The position numbers were made by a program, and so were the translations under genes. DNA of 64,000 nt, from the NCBI GenBank assembly GCA_036924285.1, contig JAYKYS010000001.1, positions 39,431,501 to 39,495,500 of the forward strand, read 5' to 3'. The notes under the pieces are model-generated. The model made no database searches and was not told where the DNA came from. It saw nothing but the letters and a program-made list of their open reading frames with translations. Positions within the stretch are counted from its first letter, which is position 1. Each line of letters opens with the position of its first letter. Positions 47,301-57,501 of the stretch are shown piece after piece. This stretch comes from Asterella californica (lineage: Eukaryota; Streptophyta; Marchantiopsida; Marchantiales; Aytoniaceae).

Positions 47301-49678
47301 CGCTCCTGCCATGAGGAGTCTTCCACCCCGGAAAATGAGAAGAGTAGCTTCTTCCCGTGCATAGAAGATGTTGGCACAGTCAGTGGAAGCGTTTCGGAAG
47401 AAGTTCAACTACACCGCGGGTAGGAAGTTACTTACCTTAGCTAGAGGATGGGACAGCGAGTCCAAAGCGATGTTGGTGGAATGTCGGGAGAGCATGTTCA
47501 GGTACTTGGATCGACAGATAGAAGGAGTGAAGACACTTTATGGTCTTCCCTCGCTTCCGACACCTGCAACCGCATCTTCCCACGCTCCAGCACCATCGAC
47601 TGGATCCGGAATGGAGAAGGAGGAGTTCGACCTCGCTGTGCACTTGGTGGTGACAGCGTTGGAAGCCGAGAAGACTCCAGAAGACGCCCCGGAAGACAAG
47701 ATGTCTTCTGGAAGACAGGAAGACGAGCCGTCTTCCCAGGTATTCTGCATGGAGGAAGCGACTTCCCCGGATCCCTATGAGGTCCCCATGGTCCCTAGTC
47801 CCGCATCCGTGCCTCAGAAGACGGAAGAAGCACCGGTCGACTCCGCTTCCCAGAAGACGCTTCTGTCTTCCGAAGCAGAAGCCGAAGCTGAGGAAGACGT
47901 AGCAGCAGCGACAGCAGAGCCAGCCAAGGACGATGAGGAGGAAGTCACCTCAGTGACACCCGAGGTAACTACAGGGCTTTCTAGCTTATCAGAAGCCGCA
48001 TTAGGAGCTCCGATAGGAGCAGATCAGGTAGAGATTGCCTCCGTGCAATCTGAGTAGTTAGTAACTCCATTAACAATTCCAAATATAGTAGGACCGAACA
48101 TGCTATCTTAAGGATGGCAGTTTTTCCATGTAAAATTAGTTAGGATACCATGTGGTAGCATAGGTAGCGTAGGAAGGGCAAGGTGGATGACCAATTCGGG
48201 CAGGGGAACCGCTTGCATGTGAGGTAGCAACCTCCTGTCAGCGCCTCTCTCTCCCTGGTGGTCGTCTCCCTTGGTTCTCATGGCAGCGACATAAGTAGGA
48301 TCGCAGAGTAGGAGATAGAGTTCTGCCTATTCTGCCAGTTCTAAAACGTTCAGTAGTCGATTCTATGGTGCAGGCAGACTAGACACATTAGAGAGAAGAC
48401 ACCTGATAGATAGTTCTTCGCACTACACCCGTTGTTGGAAACATACGAATAGTCTTGGAATACACAGGAGGGGTCTGCATACTCGTACCAGCAGTGGTTC
48501 GGAGATGTAGATAGAAGTAGTGGATAGTCTAGGAACAGAGAACGGCATCCTCGTGCAGTCCTGTTAGCTAGACTGGTGTGTCGAGGAGTAGAGGCAAGAA
48601 GTAGAGGGAGTGAGCTTCCCAATGCCATTGTGACTTCTTCTCGGGGAATAGATTATGGATTTGAGTGCAGAAGCTTTGTTCATGTCTTCTGGATGGTGGG
48701 TTCCTTGAATTCGCTCCCAATTGTGCATGGGAAGTGTTCTTCTTGAGTGGCGGTGACTGTCAGCAGTTGTGGAAGTGTAGCTTGACTCGTTCAGTAGAGC
48801 ACTTGGGATCTACGTACGAACGGTCTTATGGATAAGAGATCCCAGAAGATAGTCAGAGCAGCGAAGTGAAGAAGAAAGAAGCCTTCTTCTCGCAACAGAA
48901 GACGACATCCTCGAGTAGAAGACGATGCAACAGTACTCATGTTTGTTGTCTTCCTCCCCAAACTATTACAAGCAGGGATGGCTTGTTAGTCAGGATCCGG
49001 ACTAGAAGCCTGTCGGAATCTTAATTTACTCTTTTCATCTTGTTTTCTCTTGTTTGGATTTTCTTATTTTCCCCATCTTCTCCCATCTTCCCCATCTTCT
49101 TACCTTCTTCTAATGAGCTTCCGATACTTCTATTGAGCTTCCGTGAAGGTGAATGTCGTTGTAGTGCTGCAGGAAGACCATTTCCGTAGACAGAAGCTTG
49201 GGAAGGCTACAGGGGGCATACACCCTGTGATTAATCTAACCCGTTGGAATGTGAGTGTGAGAATAAGGTGTAATGACCGTTACTAGTCGACTTCTGCGAA
49301 GCAGGGCAGCCTTTTGGAGGTGTGAGAAGACGAGCTGAACCCCCAGAAGACAAGAATCGCTTCGGGAAGACGATATCGAGAAGACCGGAAGAAGCAACCT
49401 GGAAGCAGGAAGATCGTCTTCCCGAGCTTTCCTGTGAATAATTGTGTGATACTTTAGTTGGTAGTTGTTTGTTTAGTTCCAGAGCACCATGTGGCGTGTC
49501 TGGAAGACGTGTGGTTGTGTGTGGTTTTGTGAGAAGACGGGCTTTTTAGGCAAAACCCATGTGTTTGTGTGTTTGAACAGATCCTAGAACTTAGAGCAGC
49601 GATTACTTACGTAAATCCTCTGTGGGAACGATATCTTGTATACTAAATGAGCAAAAGGAGTAATCCTGCGTCACTACA
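44316..49678 (+). repeat. 3' LTR of family B (5.36 kb, complete)
   Basis: It runs from TGTGGTGCCCATAAATTACAGG to GTCACTACA and has the TGT...ACA ends of an LTR. It contains an ORF at 46333-48057, a 186-codon antisense frame at 45232-44672, and GAAGAC/GTCTTC saturation (ten within 44411-44578). The 1.6 kb after the ORF is non-coding, with a pyrimidine-rich CCCATCTTC stretch near 49070. I could not locate a convincing TATA box. The flank to the right is family A pol. Confidence 0.93.
46333..48057 (+). pseudogene. LTR-encoded ORF of family B, longest copy
   Basis: The ATG lies in CAGCATGACGATGCA, conserved in three LTR copies. The first 271 codons are open. They hold a Trp/aromatic-rich globular-looking region (LGLDFFLWDWNLADQGLLEEVW, WTEDWWRKTFHRPESENRGYWY, SSWHVPGSTTYLFVEDMQGRNGW, WGAYIHNYEQTELAYWG) and then an acidic Ser/Glu linker. 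A 1-nt insertion at about 47145 shifts frame, and a TAG at 47365 and a ~68 bp deletion follow. From 47368 a second open part runs 229 codons: LAQSVEAFRKKFNYTAGRKLLTLARGWDS, a putative helix, a Pro/Ala-rich linker, and a strongly acidic tail ending EIASVQSE. I recognise no family. Its unmutated ancestor would have had about 590 residues. Confidence 0.7.
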
Positions 49679-51715
49679 AGGTGCATGTGTGTTTTATCAT
49701 ATATGGATTCCACACTTTGCACATGTAGCAGATCCGTTGTACAAGTTGCTGAGGAAGGGGCAAAGATTTCAGTGGCAAGAGGAGCAAAGCGAGTCTATGA
49801 GGAAGTTGAAGGATCTTTTGGCTTCACAACCAACTCTACGGAAGGTAACATATGAGTTGGGCAGATCTGTTATCCTTACTGTTGATACTAGTCCTATTGG
49901 CATTGGATGGGCTATAGGACAAGATGATCAGGATGGAAATAGATATGTGGTGCGTTTTGGTGCTAAGGTATTAAGTTCACGGCAGAGAGACTACCCTCAG
50001 GTCAAGAGAGAACTATGGGGAGTAGTTACTGCGATGAAGAGTGACAAGGAATACTTGATAGGAGCACTTGTGGTTGTGGAGACAGATTGTTTACCTCTCT
50101 TGGGAATGATCACTAGCTGTACAACTCAAGATATTGCTATGTTGAGGTGGATAGCATATATCAAGTCCTTGAACCCAGAGTTTAGACATATTGCAGGAAA
50201 AGACAATCCTGTGGCAGATATGTTATCAAGGGCTAGGTACTACGATGAGAAGGAAATGATAGATGACCAGGAGGATGTGGGAACAGAGTTCTATTCTAGT
50301 GTTCTTGCTAGAAAGGATAGAAGCTGTTTTGCAGCTCCATTGGAGTTATTTGAAGAAACTATGTACGATGGCGAGTGGTTGGATCTTGGGCGCTATTTGA
50401 GTTCATGGGAAAGGCAAGAAGGCTGGTCTGATGTAGATTTCAAGAAGATCCGTAGAACATCTTATGGGTACTTTTTATATGAAGGACATCTATGGAAGCG
50501 CCTTAAGCTACAAGGAGGTGTACCACAGCGCGTGGTATGTGACCTAGAATTGCAGCAGAAGCTGATCAAGGAGTTCCATGAGAGTCTATGGGCCGGTCAT
50601 AGAGGAGTTTGGGCTACATTAGCCAAGATAAAGGAGAAGTATTGGTGGAAGGGTATGTATAAGGATGTAGTACAGTTTGTTTCATCCTGTATATCTTGCC
50701 AGATGTATTCCAACAAACGTCATCGTGATGGATTGCATCCTACTTATCCTTTAGCCATTCATTACAAATGGATAGTGGATCTGGTAACTATGCCGTTTGG
50801 GCTTGGACAAATGAGGTATCTAGTCTTGGCTAGAGAAGATCTATCTAACCAAGTTGAAGGCCGTGCCTTGAGGACGAAGACCACTGCTAGTGTCTGCCGC
50901 TTTCTACTTGAAGATGTTATTTGTAGGTATGGGTGTGTGGGAAAGATCACTGCAGATAGGGGCGAGCTGGATTCACAAGAAGCAGTTGAGTTCTTCAAGC
51001 GATTGGGAATCAAGTTGGCGTTAACCACTGCTTACAATCCTGAAGGGAATGGCAAGAGCGAAAGAGGTCATCCGTCAATCATCAAAGCTTTGGTAAAAGC
51101 TTGCAAGAGTAAGATCTGTGAATGGCCTAGACTGCTACCGTTTGCTTTATGGGCAGACCGTACAACTCATAGTACCGTTACATGTTACATGCCAGCAGAA
51201 TTGATACTAGGACAGAAACCTGTGATGCCGATTGAGGAGGTTGTGCCTACTTGGAATGTTTTGCCATGGGAAGATAGTAGAAGTACGGAGGATCTTCTTG
51301 CATTAAGGATCCAGCAGTTAGAACGAAGACTTGAGGATGTTGCCAAAGCTGTCGAAAGATTAAAGATTGCTAGAGAGAGAAACAAAGGCAGATTTGATAG
51401 AACACATAGATTACAGTTAAAGAAAGTGATTGGGTGTTAGTCTATGATAGTAGTCTTGATAATCAGCATAGTATTATCAGGAAGTTCTCCAAGAGATGGT
51501 TTGGACCTTATGTGGTGTTAGAAGTTTATGATAATGCCACATACTCCTTGAGAGAGTTAGATGGTGCAGTGCTCAAGATACCAATCGCAGGAAAGAGAAT
51601 CAAGCTCTTTAGGAGGAGAGGGGAGGACCAGAACGTTGCAGAGTTTACAGAGGACGAAGTTGAAGACTCAATGCATGTTGAAGATGAGTTTGAAGCCGAA
51701 GCTGAAGAGTCTTGA
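49679..51715 (+). pseudogene. Family A pol fragment: RNase H, integrase, GPY/F-like end
   Basis: Pol is entered just after the RT (GACVFYHIWIPHFAHVADPLYKLLRKG). It continues through RNase H (ILTVDTSPIGIGWAIGQ, VVVETDCLPLLGMI) and the integrase zinc finger (FHESLWAGHRGV, CISCQMY). The core follows with DLVTMP, TADRGEL and GKSERGH. The first ten codons of the open frame belong to the family B LTR, so the 597-codon frame from 49647 is a fusion. A frameshift near 51434 separates the last ~90 codons (KRWFGPYVVLEVYDNATYSLRELDG and acidic tail, stop at 51715). PPT and LTR follow. The missing gag and RT were cut away at the family B insertion. Confidence 0.92.
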
Positions 51716-51761
51716 TCTGGATGGCACATACCGGAGGATGTGCAGGTTCAGAGGGGGTGGA

Positions 51762-52171
51762 TGTCGCGCTACTTGGCGGCTACATGCTTGACTTCTACTC
51801 CGACGCTTGAGTTTAGTAGTTCTAGAAGTTAGCTCATATTACTTCTAGTCCTTTATACATATGTTTGACACCTTTGCATACGGTGTTGACACTATTGTGT
51901 TATATATTTTGAGTCCTAGTAGGTTGATAGTATGTTATCTATCTTGTTCAAGCACTCCTGCGCTTGTGCAAATGATATCATGCTTATCTATGTTGTGAAA
52001 GTACATAACTTAGGGTTTCCATGCTGATAAGGGTTTAAGCTCATAGGTTGTACTTACATGTCGCCCATGCATGCTTTCTAGATTGGTTAAGTTATCTTTT
52101 AGGATTACGTGTTATTTTACATGCCTTCGCGTGAGGTTTAAGATTTACGCTGGCACTTTAGGGGCTGACGT
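51762..52171 (+). repeat. Family A 3' LTR, proximal part
   Basis: It begins TGTCGCGCTACTTGG after the purine tract GTTCAGAGGGGGTGGA. It is interrupted at ACGT (52168-52171) by the nested element and resumes at 61866. The two halves together match the inverted LTR at 3811-5180. Confidence 0.9.
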
Positions 52172-53883
52172 TGTCGAGGCGAGAGTTTCCTGGGAAGGGC
52201 GAACCTTCTAGCTGTGATACGATCGTGAAGAGGAGAGCGAAAATCACACACGAAATACGAATCGCAAGGGAAACACACCACCACGTTCTCGATCTGGCCA
52301 AGATAAAACACACGGCGTGCAAGTAGATCTTCAACTCCAGATCATGCAGATTGCAAAGCTCACGCTCAGTAACTCAGAATATCAGAAAACTGCTCCTGTG
52401 AAGCACCAGCGCGTTCATCTAGAAGCTTCCCGTTTTCTTTTCAGAAAAAGTATGCGTACAAGTTCTTGGTCTCCTCTCTACTCGATTCTGTTCTCTATTC
52501 TCAATCCCCCGATATCAAAACTCCGATCAGACAGAAGTCCTCTTCAGACGTAACCTCTGTGTCAAAATCTTCTCCTCAGCTCTACTGTTTCTCTCTACTC
52601 GATAGCTTCCGCACGGTAAACTCTACACTGCTCGATGATCGACACTCTTCGATAATGCGATAATGGACAATGAACTCAGAATTCTCTCCCTCCGGAGTAC
52701 ACCCCTCTGGGTTTTCCCCCACCCTACGTAACCTTCAGTGTCACCTGGCAGGGGTAAAAGACGCCCTAAACAGATGGCAGCAGGAAAACAAATCACTGAT
52801 AATAATTCTACACGTAAGAAGACTATTTCACTAAGCCTCGCAGGTTCATCTGTACGGACGGCCACCGTCTCGGCTGTACAGTCAGCATCTGACACCTCCA
52901 CTCGAAGTAACTCCACCACGGCTACCTCTGGCCACCGGAATCACCTCGTTCTAACACGTGGATCTCGAGTTATCACCATTGTCGTCTCCCGGCCCCCTTA
53001 AACTTCGAAGTGTCGTAAGTATTGCCTCAGGTATCAGTTTCACTTGATTTTTCGACTCAAGTGAATAATATTTTGAACTCTACATTTTTCTACAAAAGAA
53101 TTGGTACCGACTTGGAGTATCTTTGATGCCATCTCGCTACCCCAGGACTTAGAGGGCCGCAACCGAATTCGTACTAATTACCCCGCCAACCCGAAGGTGA
53201 GAGGTCCATTTCGAAACCCGGTGGTAATCTCCCTCTAGCATCCACACTAGGTGACTGCACTAGTGCAGGGGTAGACGGAGGCGTCCCGCATTCACGGTAC
53301 GTTTAAGGGACATCTAGTGTCCCGCCCCTAGGCAACTTGGTGCCCCTCATATTCCCCCGAAGGGGCCAGCCTACTCCAAGCCGGTTGTGAGTCTGAAGGG
53401 ATTTGATCCGGAGACCTCCTCCCTACAAGTTTCTCAGCTACACCACGGAAGCTGATCTCACAACTGGTTTTGAAGGCCAGTTTCTAAGCTAATATGCTAG
53501 AAAGCTGCGGTATTTCGTCTTTCCTTTGCTAACACGAAGTGCCATAACTTTGTCTAGACATGCTCTTTTTGTACATTTCGAATTTTAAACAAATACTACA
53601 TACTACAATCTACATGAGAAAAATCTAAAAAGTATTTTTCGAACCCACTTTGATTTATGGTAAATTTCCCGGTATCAGAAATCTTGTAGAAGAACTCCAA
53701 GTAACTTTTCGCCTGCAACTCCGTTTGCAACTTTTGAACATACCACGGTGATCAGCGCGACGAGACCTACGCCGTGGTGTTTTCAGATTTTTGAATGGAC
53801 ACTTCTTCCAGAATCGACTTCTCTGAGATCTTAGCTTCACTTAGAGAGACTAACTTCTAACTGAGAGGTGAATTATTCACTAT
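52172..53883 (-). repeat. 3' LTR of the young family A element (start deleted)
   Basis: 1,712 bp, against 1,735 bp in the 5' LTR. The missing 23 bp are exactly the outer TGTCGTGATGTGAATTATTCCAC. The sequence joins the end of pol at GAAAATAGTGAA, so the last pol codons and stop are made of LTR bases. It contains a SINE (53120-53470). Confidence 0.93.
53120..53470 (-). mobile_element. tRNA-derived SINE captured in the LTR
   Basis: On the minus strand the head CCAGTTGTGAG...CTCACAACCGG (53381-53467) forms an extended acceptor-like stem. Inside are box A TGGTGTAGCTG (53435-53445), a full match to TRGYNNARNNG, and box B GGATCAAATCC (53399-53409), two mismatches from GGTTCGANTCC. The element ends near GAGATGGCATCAAAGA (about 53120-53135). 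It is related to the SINE at 13278-13630. An equal copy sits in the 5' LTR at about 61080-61430, so the SINE was already in the LTR before this element transposed. Confidence 0.65.
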
Positions 53884-56800
53884 TTTCATCATCATCATCA
53901 CTCTCCTCCGCCTCAGCCTCTTGAGTAGCCGAGACATCTTCATCTCTCGGCATTCTCTCAGACTCCAGAAAGTTGAACATATCTACTGATCCTCCACATT
54001 GTTTGAACAACTTCACTCGTTTGCCAGCCACAGATAGTTTCAAAGGAGTACCATCCAGCTCACGTAAACTATAAGTGGCATTCTCATAAACATCTAGCAC
54101 AACATAAGGCCCGAACCATCTTCGCGAGAACTTACGAAGTGTAGAATGCTGGTTCTCCAGCGTGCTATCATACACCAGAACCCAATCACCAACACGTATT
54201 GGCTTTGGTCGTAGTCGGTGAGTCTTGTCGAAACGCTCCTTGTTTCTAACTCGAGCCACCTTCAGCTTCTCTTGCGCCTCAGCAAGATCCTCCTCCCTTC
54301 GCTCCAACTGCCTAGTTCGTAAAGCAAGGAGTGAAGTATGATCTATACCATCTTCCCACGGTAGAGTAGCCCACGTAGGAAAGTCCTCCTCAGCAGGCAT
54401 GATCGGCTTCTGCCCCAGCATAAGCTCAACTGGCATATAGCCAGTCGTGGTACAGTGTGTAGTCCTATCAGCCCATAAAGCAAATGGAAGTAGTCTCGGC
54501 CATTCTCTAGGCCTACCATCACATGCTTTTACCAAAGCGTGAACAATAGAAGGATGTCCTCGTTCACTCTTACCAATGCCTTCTGGATTCATGGCAGTAG
54601 TAAGCCGAAGCTTTACTCCATAGCGAGCAAAGAACTCCTTCGCTTCTGCACCTCTCAACTCGCCCCTATCTGCTCGTAGTCTTCCAACAGATCCATAACG
54701 ACAGATAATATCTTCCAGCACGAATCTACATATGTTCTCAGTAGTCTTCGTGCGCAGTGCTCGTCCCTCCACATAGTTGGAGAGATCTTCCCGAGCTAAC
54801 ACCAAGTAGCGCATCCCCCACAGTCCCGGCGGCATCATCACAAGATCAAGGACCCACGAAAAATGAATACTAGGTGGGTAGGTAGGTACAAGTCCATCTC
54901 TGTAACGGACTTTAGAGTAGAACTGGCAGTGCAAACACGAGCCAACAAAATCCACTACGTCTTGATACAAACCCTTCCACCAGTATCGCTCCTTCATCTT
55001 CGTATACGTAGCCCAAACTCCACGGTGTCCAACCCACAAGGTGTCATGAAACTCTTTCAGCAGATTCAGCTTCGTCGGTTGATCATCCACCACTCTAGCA
55101 AGCATCCCGTCTCTTCTCTTCGGACGTTTCCACAGATAACCTTCACGTAGAAGGTAGTCGTACGCCTTTCGTCTAATCTCCTTAAACTCTGCATCACTCC
55201 ATCCTTCTCTTCTGCATAATAAACTCAGATAATAGCCGATATCGCGGAACGTTTCCGTGTAGAACTCCTCGTAGAACGGCAATGGTTCCAAGTCTGAAGT
55301 CTGCTGACCAACTTGGCACCAAACATCTCTCTTCTCCTCATCTTCGACTTCAGTAATCATCTCTTCTTCATCTATATAGCAAGCCCTAGATAACATGTCT
55401 GCAACAGGATTATCCTTTCCTGCTATATGCTTCAGCTCAGGGTTCATACTCCGGATATAAGCAATCCATCGTAGCATTGCTATGTCTGGAGTATTACAGT
55501 TTGCTATCATACCTAGCAAAGGCAAACAATCTGTTTCTACTATCACACGGGCACCTATCAAGAACTCTCGATCTACCTTCATAGCAGTAACAGCTCCCCG
55601 CAACTCACGCTTCACTTGAGGATAGTTACGTTGTCTATCTGTTAAGATCCGAGCCCCAAACCTTGAAACAAACCGCACGCCTTCTGCATCTTCTTGACCG
55701 ACTGCCCATCCAATCGCCTTTGGACTCGTGTCAACAGTCAGTATGATAGGTCTTCCGCTCTCGTAGTTAAGTCTCCTTAGTACAGGTGGAGACTTCAGAA
55801 TCTCTTTCAGCTGCTCCATCGTCTCGTGATGTTCTTGCCGCCAAGTAAACCTCTTCCCTTTTCTCAGAAGTGCATACAGAGGCTCGGCAATGTGTGCATA
55901 ATGAGGAATACTCACACGAAAGAACACACAAGCTCCTAAGAATCGTCGAACCTCAGTGATGTTGGTACAGTCTGCTATCCTTGCTATAGCATCTACCTTC
56001 TCTGGGTTCGGCCGTCTTCCAAAAGTACCGCATAAGTGACCAACCACCACAATCTCTGACATTCCAAAACGAGATTTGGTACCTGACAGAGTGAGATGTA
56101 CCTCTTCCAAGCGCATCAGAATCTTCTCCACATCTCGGATGTGGTCTGCAACGAACTTTCTGCAACCATCAGCAGTCATAGTCTCGTCCTTGTCCTCCAC
56201 CGGACAGCCTTTCATGGGGATATCATCCAGAAATGGGATAGTAACCTCAGGTACAAACTCTCGTAACACCTTATGCATCGCGTTTTGCATATGAGCTATT
56301 GAGTTTGTCGCACCCTGAGGAAGAGTACACATCCGCATCAATCCCAAAGGTGTACGCATGGTAGTCAAGTCTCTACTCTCCAAAGCAAGCTGAAACTGAT
56401 CGTAACCTGAAAACAGATCTCCAATAGAATAGATAGATCTTCCAGCAAATGCCTCAGCTACTTCATCAACCACAGGTCCTGTTCCAACATTTCGAATCGT
56501 GATGTTGTTAGCAGGCTGTAAGTCTTGGATAAAGCGTAAAGCTCCTGTCTTCTTAGGTACTGTGAACCATCGGCTAGAATACGGAGCCATAGATGGTTCA
56601 AGAATACCCATCCGCATCCTCTCCTTCAGTAAGTCAATAACCTTCGGTAGCAAGGCACGAGGGACTGGAATCGGTTTCAAGTCCCAAGGTACGTGAGGAA
56701 CTGTGAAGATAACCATCGGAGCTATCACACTAGGATCCACACAACCAATCTCTCCAGCTGAGAAAGAAAATGCCTTACCATGGCTAACTATCATCTGCTC

Positions 56801-57466
56801 AAAAGCTCGTTTCTCCACTTCAGTCAAGAAGCCACCCCCTCCTATCTGGAGCTGCTCGAGTGTCTCTTGAGTAAACTTGTGTCCTATCTGTTTAGGATCT
56901 CTCAGTACAGGCTCAGCGGCCGCTAACTCCATCTGCTGCTGTGAATCAACAGGTAACTGGGTCGCCACTGGTTTCACCTTCTTCGCTACAGTTTTGTATT
57001 TGGTGTGAACCTCTGCTTCTTCACGAGAGCCACACCAGCAGATTGCATCCTTCCATCCACTCTCCAGTCTCGGATGAGGACGAGATTGCAAGCACGAGGC
57101 AATCTCCTCATAGACCTTACGAGAGTGGATAGGGATCACCACCCTTCCTCCCATCTGCTCCATCAACCTATCTACATCATCCAGCCAACGAACAAAAGAC
57201 TGTACACCTACAAACTCCTCGTAGACACCAGAAATCATCTCATCTTCACTCAGAACTCCTGTACAGCGTAGATTTTCTGCATGCTTCTTCATCTGCCTTC
57301 TACTCTTCTCAGACATATCCTCTACTCGCATAAACTCACTCCAATCATAAGAACTGAAAGTCATCAGACCAGATTTCCAACTATGTACAGTGCAGCTATT
57401 TTTAGAATCTTGAGCAACCTCTTCGTCAATCTCCTGTGATCCCACAGGCTGCTCAAGCGGGATCAT
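53873..57466 (-). CDS. Family A pol polyprotein: RT, RNase H, integrase (intact)
   Basis: 1,197 codons from the first ATG. The frame is also open ~60 nt upstream, overlapping the end of gag in the -1 frame. About 210 N-terminal residues are unassigned. RT covers about 270-480: WFTVPKKTGALRFIQDLQPAN, GDLFSGYDQFQLAL, LPQGATNSIAHMQ, and FLDD (~412) as the YxDD box. RNase H covers about 570-690 (ILTVDTSPKAIGWAVG, KREL, VETDCLPLL). Integrase has an HHCC finger around 805-850 and a core with LDLVMMP (~872), ADRGEL (~933) and GKSERGH (~968), in which D and E are 34 residues apart. A GPY/F-like end (WFGPYVV) and an acidic tail finish it. The last four residues (ENSE) are partly LTR-derived through a deletion. 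Function is inferred from motifs. Confidence 0.93.
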   Translation of the reverse strand: MIPLEQPVGSQEIDEEVAQDSKNSCTVHSWKSGLMTFSSYDWSEFMRVEDMSEKSRRQMKKHAENLRCTGVLSEDEMISGVYEEFVGVQSFVRWLDDVDRLMEQMGGRVVIPIHSRKVYEEIASCLQSRPHPRLESGWKDAICWCGSREEAEVHTKYKTVAKKVKPVATQLPVDSQQQMELAAAEPVLRDPKQIGHKFTQETLEQLQIGGGGFLTEVEKRAFEQMIVSHGKAFSFSAGEIGCVDPSVIAPMVIFTVPHVPWDLKPIPVPRALLPKVIDLLKERMRMGILEPSMAPYSSRWFTVPKKTGALRFIQDLQPANNITIRNVGTGPVVDEVAEAFAGRSIYSIGDLFSGYDQFQLALESRDLTTMRTPLGLMRMCTLPQGATNSIAHMQNAMHKVLREFVPEVTIPFLDDIPMKGCPVEDKDETMTADGCRKFVADHIRDVEKILMRLEEVHLTLSGTKSRFGMSEIVVVGHLCGTFGRRPNPEKVDAIARIADCTNITEVRRFLGACVFFRVSIPHYAHIAEPLYALLRKGKRFTWRQEHHETMEQLKEILKSPPVLRRLNYESGRPIILTVDTSPKAIGWAVGQEDAEGVRFVSRFGARILTDRQRNYPQVKRELRGAVTAMKVDREFLIGARVIVETDCLPLLGMIANCNTPDIAMLRWIAYIRSMNPELKHIAGKDNPVADMLSRACYIDEEEMITEVEDEEKRDVWCQVGQQTSDLEPLPFYEEFYTETFRDIGYYLSLLCRREGWSDAEFKEIRRKAYDYLLREGYLWKRPKRRDGMLARVVDDQPTKLNLLKEFHDTLWVGHRGVWATYTKMKERYWWKGLYQDVVDFVGSCLHCQFYSKVRYRDGLVPTYPPSIHFSWVLDLVMMPPGLWGMRYLVLAREDLSNYVEGRALRTKTTENICRFVLEDIICRYGSVGRLRADRGELRGAEAKEFFARYGVKLRLTTAMNPEGIGKSERGHPSIVHALVKACDGRPREWPRLLPFALWADRTTHCTTTGYMPVELMLGQKPIMPAEEDFPTWATLPWEDGIDHTSLLALRTRQLERREEDLAEAQEKLKVARVRNKERFDKTHRLRPKPIRVGDWVLVYDSTLENQHSTLRKFSRRWFGPYVVLDVYENATYSLRELDGTPLKLSVAGKRVKLFKQCGGSVDMFNFLESERMPRDEDVSATQEAEAEESDDDDENSE

Positions 57467-57501
57467 AGTAGTATCAAATCCATCACTCTTGATATCCCGT
57501 C

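Larger units (their letters stand above)
32576..49678 (+). mobile_element. Family B: near-complete Tat-like Ty3/gypsy element with giant LTRs
   Basis: 17.1 kb. Two long direct repeats (32576-37631 and 44316-49678) flank a tRNA-Asp PBS, a gag-pol interior and a polypurine tract. The 5' LTR lacks its first ~54 bp, so the left end is a broken junction with another Tat-like RT. The right end is clean and lies in family A pol. There is thus no target duplication to find. The integrase and RT sequences (IDFVGPIVP, ATDYATKMVEG, YGCPLELVSDRGTH) place it in the Tat/Athila branch. It is defective through three stops and a frameshift. Confidence 0.92.

Noticed and set aside
49647..51440. 597-codon frame as an intact gene with its own start
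   Set aside because: The first ten codons are LTR sequence of family B; the rest is a 5'-truncated family A pol that later shifts frame.
52317..53001. Plus-strand frames in the young family A LTR (78, 65 and 87 codons), repeated at 60276-60960
   Set aside because: They are identical because the LTRs are near-identical; composition is low-information, and they run antisense to the element.
53381..53467. Possible genuine tRNA gene
   Set aside because: Boxes A and B are present, but the stem is too long, no credible anticodon arm can be drawn, and a related head with a SINE-like body exists elsewhere in the window.
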